This document shows positions 62,608 to 64,000 of a stretch of DNA of 64,000 bases, piece by piece. The position numbers and the translations under genes were made by a program. Source of the DNA: an uncultured Dorea sp. (GTDB taxonomy: Bacteria > Bacillota > Clostridia > Lachnospirales > Lachnospiraceae); NCBI GenBank assembly GCA_910579015.1, contig CAJTRO010000005.1, forward strand, positions 65,429 through 129,428, written 5' to 3'. Under the pieces are notes generated by a model that saw only the letters and a program-made list of their open reading frames with translations, was not told the DNA's origin and did no database searches. Position 1 is the first letter of the stretch. Each line of letters opens with the position of its first letter.

Positions 62608-62636
62608 TTGCAATATCTTTAAATTTACTCTATAAT
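62608..62636 (+). promoter_or_regulatory. Promoter of the antisense RNA opposing the holin-like toxin
   Basis: TTGCAA (62608-62613) and TATAAT (62631-62636) with a 17-base spacer, ideal for sigma-A. It faces rightward toward the 3' end of the toxin gene and has no open reading frame downstream. Confidence 0.75.
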
Positions 62637-62641
62637 ACAGA

Positions 62642-62736
62642 CAGGAAGAGATAACCGCCCACAAAGTGGTTAGCCTCCCAAGACGGCAATAAGCCTACCT
62701 GTTCCGGCAAAGATACAAGGTAGGCTTATTTATTTT
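62642..62736 (+). ncRNA. Putative type I antitoxin RNA
   Basis: Transcription from the TATAAT at 62631 would start at about 62642. The RNA contains a stem AACC/GGTT near 62653-62671 and ends in the strong stem AATAAGCCTACCT (62688-62700) with AGGTAGGCTTATT (62718-62730) followed by TATTTT. It overlaps the toxin stop codon and its 3' untranslated region. This is the layout of TxpA/RatA-type systems. Confidence 0.7.
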
Positions 62737-62828
62737 CGCTTGTTATTCCTACTATCTAAGTAGGCAAGCAATGCTATGAGGAACGAGCCGCCAAAAAATA
62801 ACAGGCTTAAAACTTCGTATGTACTCAT
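62730..62828 (-). CDS. Holin-like type I toxin (TxpA/Hol_Tox type, 32 aa)
   Basis: The 32-residue frame begins MSTYEVLSLLFFGGSFLIAL, has one hydrophobic helix and ends with the basic SRNNKRK, the form of Firmicutes 'putative holin-like toxin' peptides that depolarise the membrane. GGGGGAGGTG lies six bases before the ATG, a very strong site. The leader (from about 62942) contains CCTCCC (62909-62914) able to pair with that site, and the antisense RNA covers the 3' end. It lies between holin and endolysin. Confidence 0.82.
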   Translation of the reverse strand: MSTYEVLSLLFFGGSFLIALLAYLDSRNNKRK

Positions 62829-62948
62829 CTGCATCACCTCCCCCTTTCGTATTTCCCATGATGGGATAACACTGAATAGTGCAACGGCGATTGCCGTTTT
62901 GGAAAGGCGGGAGGCTGTCCACCTTGTAACACGGTTATCTCTTTATCT

Positions 62949-62977
62949 ATCTTATCATTCTGCCCTTCTTCTGGCAA
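62949..62977 (-). promoter_or_regulatory. Promoter of the holin-like toxin message
   Basis: On the minus strand TTGCCA (62972-62977) and TAAGAT (62949-62954) are 17 bases apart, giving a leader of about 113 bases before the toxin ATG, directly after the holin stop. Confidence 0.6.
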
Positions 62978-62980
62978 TCT

Positions 62981-63274
62981 TTATTTTCTATCCTGCACAC
63001 CCGGTAAACTCCCGTCTTTATCCAACAGATTACGCATCATCTCATACAGCCCCGTACTTGCAAGCCCCGAGATCATCCCTCCAAGCACTACCGCCGCATT
63101 GATCCCTGTCCCCAAGTTGATCACGATATTGATGGCCGTTCCGAGGCATAATGCGGTCAATGGGATATATTTATTCTTGAAATCTACAAACGCCGTCTTA
63201 AGGGCATAGCCCACACACAGACAGATCCCCAGTGTTAATAAGTTTACATAATCAAATAAATACGCAAGATCCAT
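62981..63274 (-). CDS. Phage holin
   Basis: 97 residues with about three hydrophobic segments: YVNLLTLGICLCVGYALKTA, IPLTALCLGTAINIVINLG and INAAVVLGGMISGLASTGLY. The short charged tail (RNLLDKDGSLPGVQDRK) is typical. The pattern matches the Firmicutes phage holin family that opens with a helix, then a KTAF...KYIP loop. It follows the small coiled-coil phage gene without a gap and precedes the toxin and endolysin. Confidence 0.82.
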   Translation of the reverse strand: MDLAYLFDYVNLLTLGICLCVGYALKTAFVDFKNKYIPLTALCLGTAINIVINLGTGINAAVVLGGMISGLASTGLYEMMRNLLDKDGSLPGVQDRK

Positions 63275-63505
63275 TTATTCTACCTTCCTTTCCAAGTCCT
63301 CGATCCTGTGGTTCGCAACTTTCAGCTTCTCTTCCAGAAGGAATGTCCGCTCTACCACAGAATTATGCTTCTCTACTTTTCTGGTCAGCTCATCAATCTT
63401 ATAATCCATGAGCGCCCTCGTTTTCGCCTGCTGTCCATTATTGTTGATCAGGCAGATAATGAGTGTCACTCCTGCTGAGATGCAGGATGCAATGATCGTC
63501 TCCAT
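63275..63505 (-). CDS. Phage membrane-anchored coiled-coil protein, XhlA/hemolysin-like
   Basis: 76 residues from ATG 63505 with GGGAGGG upstream; the longer frame is in the wrong region. One N-terminal hydrophobic segment (IIASCISAGVTLIICLI) is followed by a charged coiled coil (ALMDYKIDELTRKVEKHNSV, LEEKLKVANHRIEDLERKVE). Small proteins of this form precede holins in many Firmicutes phages and may tether lysis proteins. It abuts the holin start. Confidence 0.75.
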   Translation of the reverse strand: METIIASCISAGVTLIICLINNNGQQAKTRALMDYKIDELTRKVEKHNSVVERTFLLEEKLKVANHRIEDLERKVE

Positions 63506-63521
63506 ATCACAGCCCTCCCTC

Positions 63522-63809
63522 TTATTCTGCTCCATCCAGAACGCCTTCTGCCCCGTCGGATGAAACCTCTGCCAGCATCTCGTCCTGAATCTGCCGGGCA
63601 TAAGCACGAAAAGCATCCTCATCCGCACAGCACTGGGCAAGATTCTGGTTGTATTCTTCACGGTCATTCACCCATGAATTGATCCCCATGCCGAGAGGAT
63701 CCATGGAATTGATCGACAGGCTGAAGCCTGCTGCTTCCAGATCCTCCTTCCCTTTCTTAACGATGCTCCCGCTTGAGATATCGATTGTCCTTTCCATCGG
63801 TTTTAACAT
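63522..63809 (-). CDS. Small phage structural/tail-end protein of unknown function
   Basis: 95 residues, acidic, starting MLKPMERTIDISSGSIVKKG, with KEDLEAAGFSLSINSMDPLG and ending VSSDGAEGVLDGAE. Such proteins are found between tail-fibre and holin genes in clostridial prophages; function unknown. AGGAGG precedes the ATG, and it lies 16 bases upstream of the coiled-coil gene. Confidence 0.7.
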   Translation of the reverse strand: MLKPMERTIDISSGSIVKKGKEDLEAAGFSLSINSMDPLGMGINSWVNDREEYNQNLAQCCADEDAFRAYARQIQDEMLAEVSSDGAEGVLDGAE

Positions 63810-63935
63810 AATGTTCTGCCTCCTTATATTTTGATATGATTAACAGGTATCTGCATAAAATAAGGACCTTACGGCCCTGCACGAATCTCCTTCATATTTT
63901 CTCGAATCTTTCCAAAGTTAATTGAAATAAAGCTT

Positions 63936-63964
63936 TTGTCAAATGGAAAAACATGGTATACTAA
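63936..63964 (+). promoter_or_regulatory. Possible rightward promoter at the window edge
   Basis: TTGTCA (63936-63941) and TACTAA (63959-63964) are 17 bases apart; alternatively TATACT (63957-63962) at 15. It would read out of the window, opposite to the lysis genes. The stretch 63810-64000 holds no other feature I can see. Confidence 0.3.
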
Positions 63965-64000
63965 GCATAGATTTTAAAGTGTTTGCGGGAGTTGATACCA

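Larger units (their letters stand above)
61500..64000 (-). mobile_element. Prophage lysis-gene end (partial)
   Basis: Consecutive minus-strand genes for two small phage proteins, holin, a holin-like type I toxin and an amidase endolysin form a standard phage lysis end. The other end and the integrase lie outside the window. The left limit is between 61279 and 61499. Confidence 0.8.

Noticed and set aside
62776-63102. 108-codon plus-strand frame in the lysis region
   Set aside because: Antisense to the toxin leader and holin; the minus-strand genes have strong signals.

Overview
The window looks like a chromosomal segment of a strictly anaerobic Lachnospiraceae-type member of the Clostridia (compare Dorea, Blautia or Clostridium scindens relatives). 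Supporting signs are the [FeFe]-hydrogenase maturases HydG and HydF, the oxygen-sensitive class III ribonucleotide reductase NrdD/NrdG, meso-diaminopimelate dehydrogenase, a T-box leader before metG, and several sugar ABC loci. Species assignment is inference. No rRNA, tRNA or CRISPR array was found.

Layout. 1-1.9 kb: end of hydG, then hydF. 2-4.1 kb: a two-domain ThyX and a DUF4190 membrane protein. 4.2-8 kb: a NatA/NatB-like ABC exporter. 8-17.5 kb: a Wadjet-type SMC defence operon read leftward as jetD-jetA-jetB-[three A+T-rich foreign genes]-jetC. 17.7-29 kb: an arabinan/arabino-oligosaccharide locus with GH127, a solute-binding protein, two permeases, GH51, YesL, a LacI regulator and a divergent GH43. 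29-31.9 kb: nrdD-nrdG behind paired NrdR-like boxes. 32-33.9 kb: a HAD protein lacking its nucleophile, an XRE regulator and a small anchored protein. 34-38.2 kb: promoter, Met-type T-box, metG, ddh, tatD. 38.3-44 kb: an HTH-Uma2-Uma2 protein, an unknown protein, a PilZ protein, an AraC regulator and another unknown protein. 44-46.1 kb: an A+T-rich island with a damaged SurA-like gene and a Panacea-type toxin-antitoxin pair whose toxin seems to begin at ATC. 46.2-53.1 kb: a second sugar ABC locus with a DUF4091 protein, and a DUF885 protein. 53.2-61.3 kb: a hybrid histidine kinase, two unknown proteins, an alpha/beta hydrolase, citrate synthase and rsmA/ksgA. 61.4-64 kb: the lysis end of a prophage (endolysin, a 32-residue holin-like toxin with an antisense RNA, holin, two small phage proteins).

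The most unusual parts are: (i) the three-gene insert inside the Wadjet operon, encoding a DUF4869-like protein, a very small P-loop protein and a possible TOPRIM-like protein; (ii) the complete type I toxin-antitoxin layout in the prophage, with both promoters readable; (iii) the Panacea-type pair with the ATC start; and (iv) tandem duplications of gene 3' ends, including the stop codon, at both metG and rsmA.
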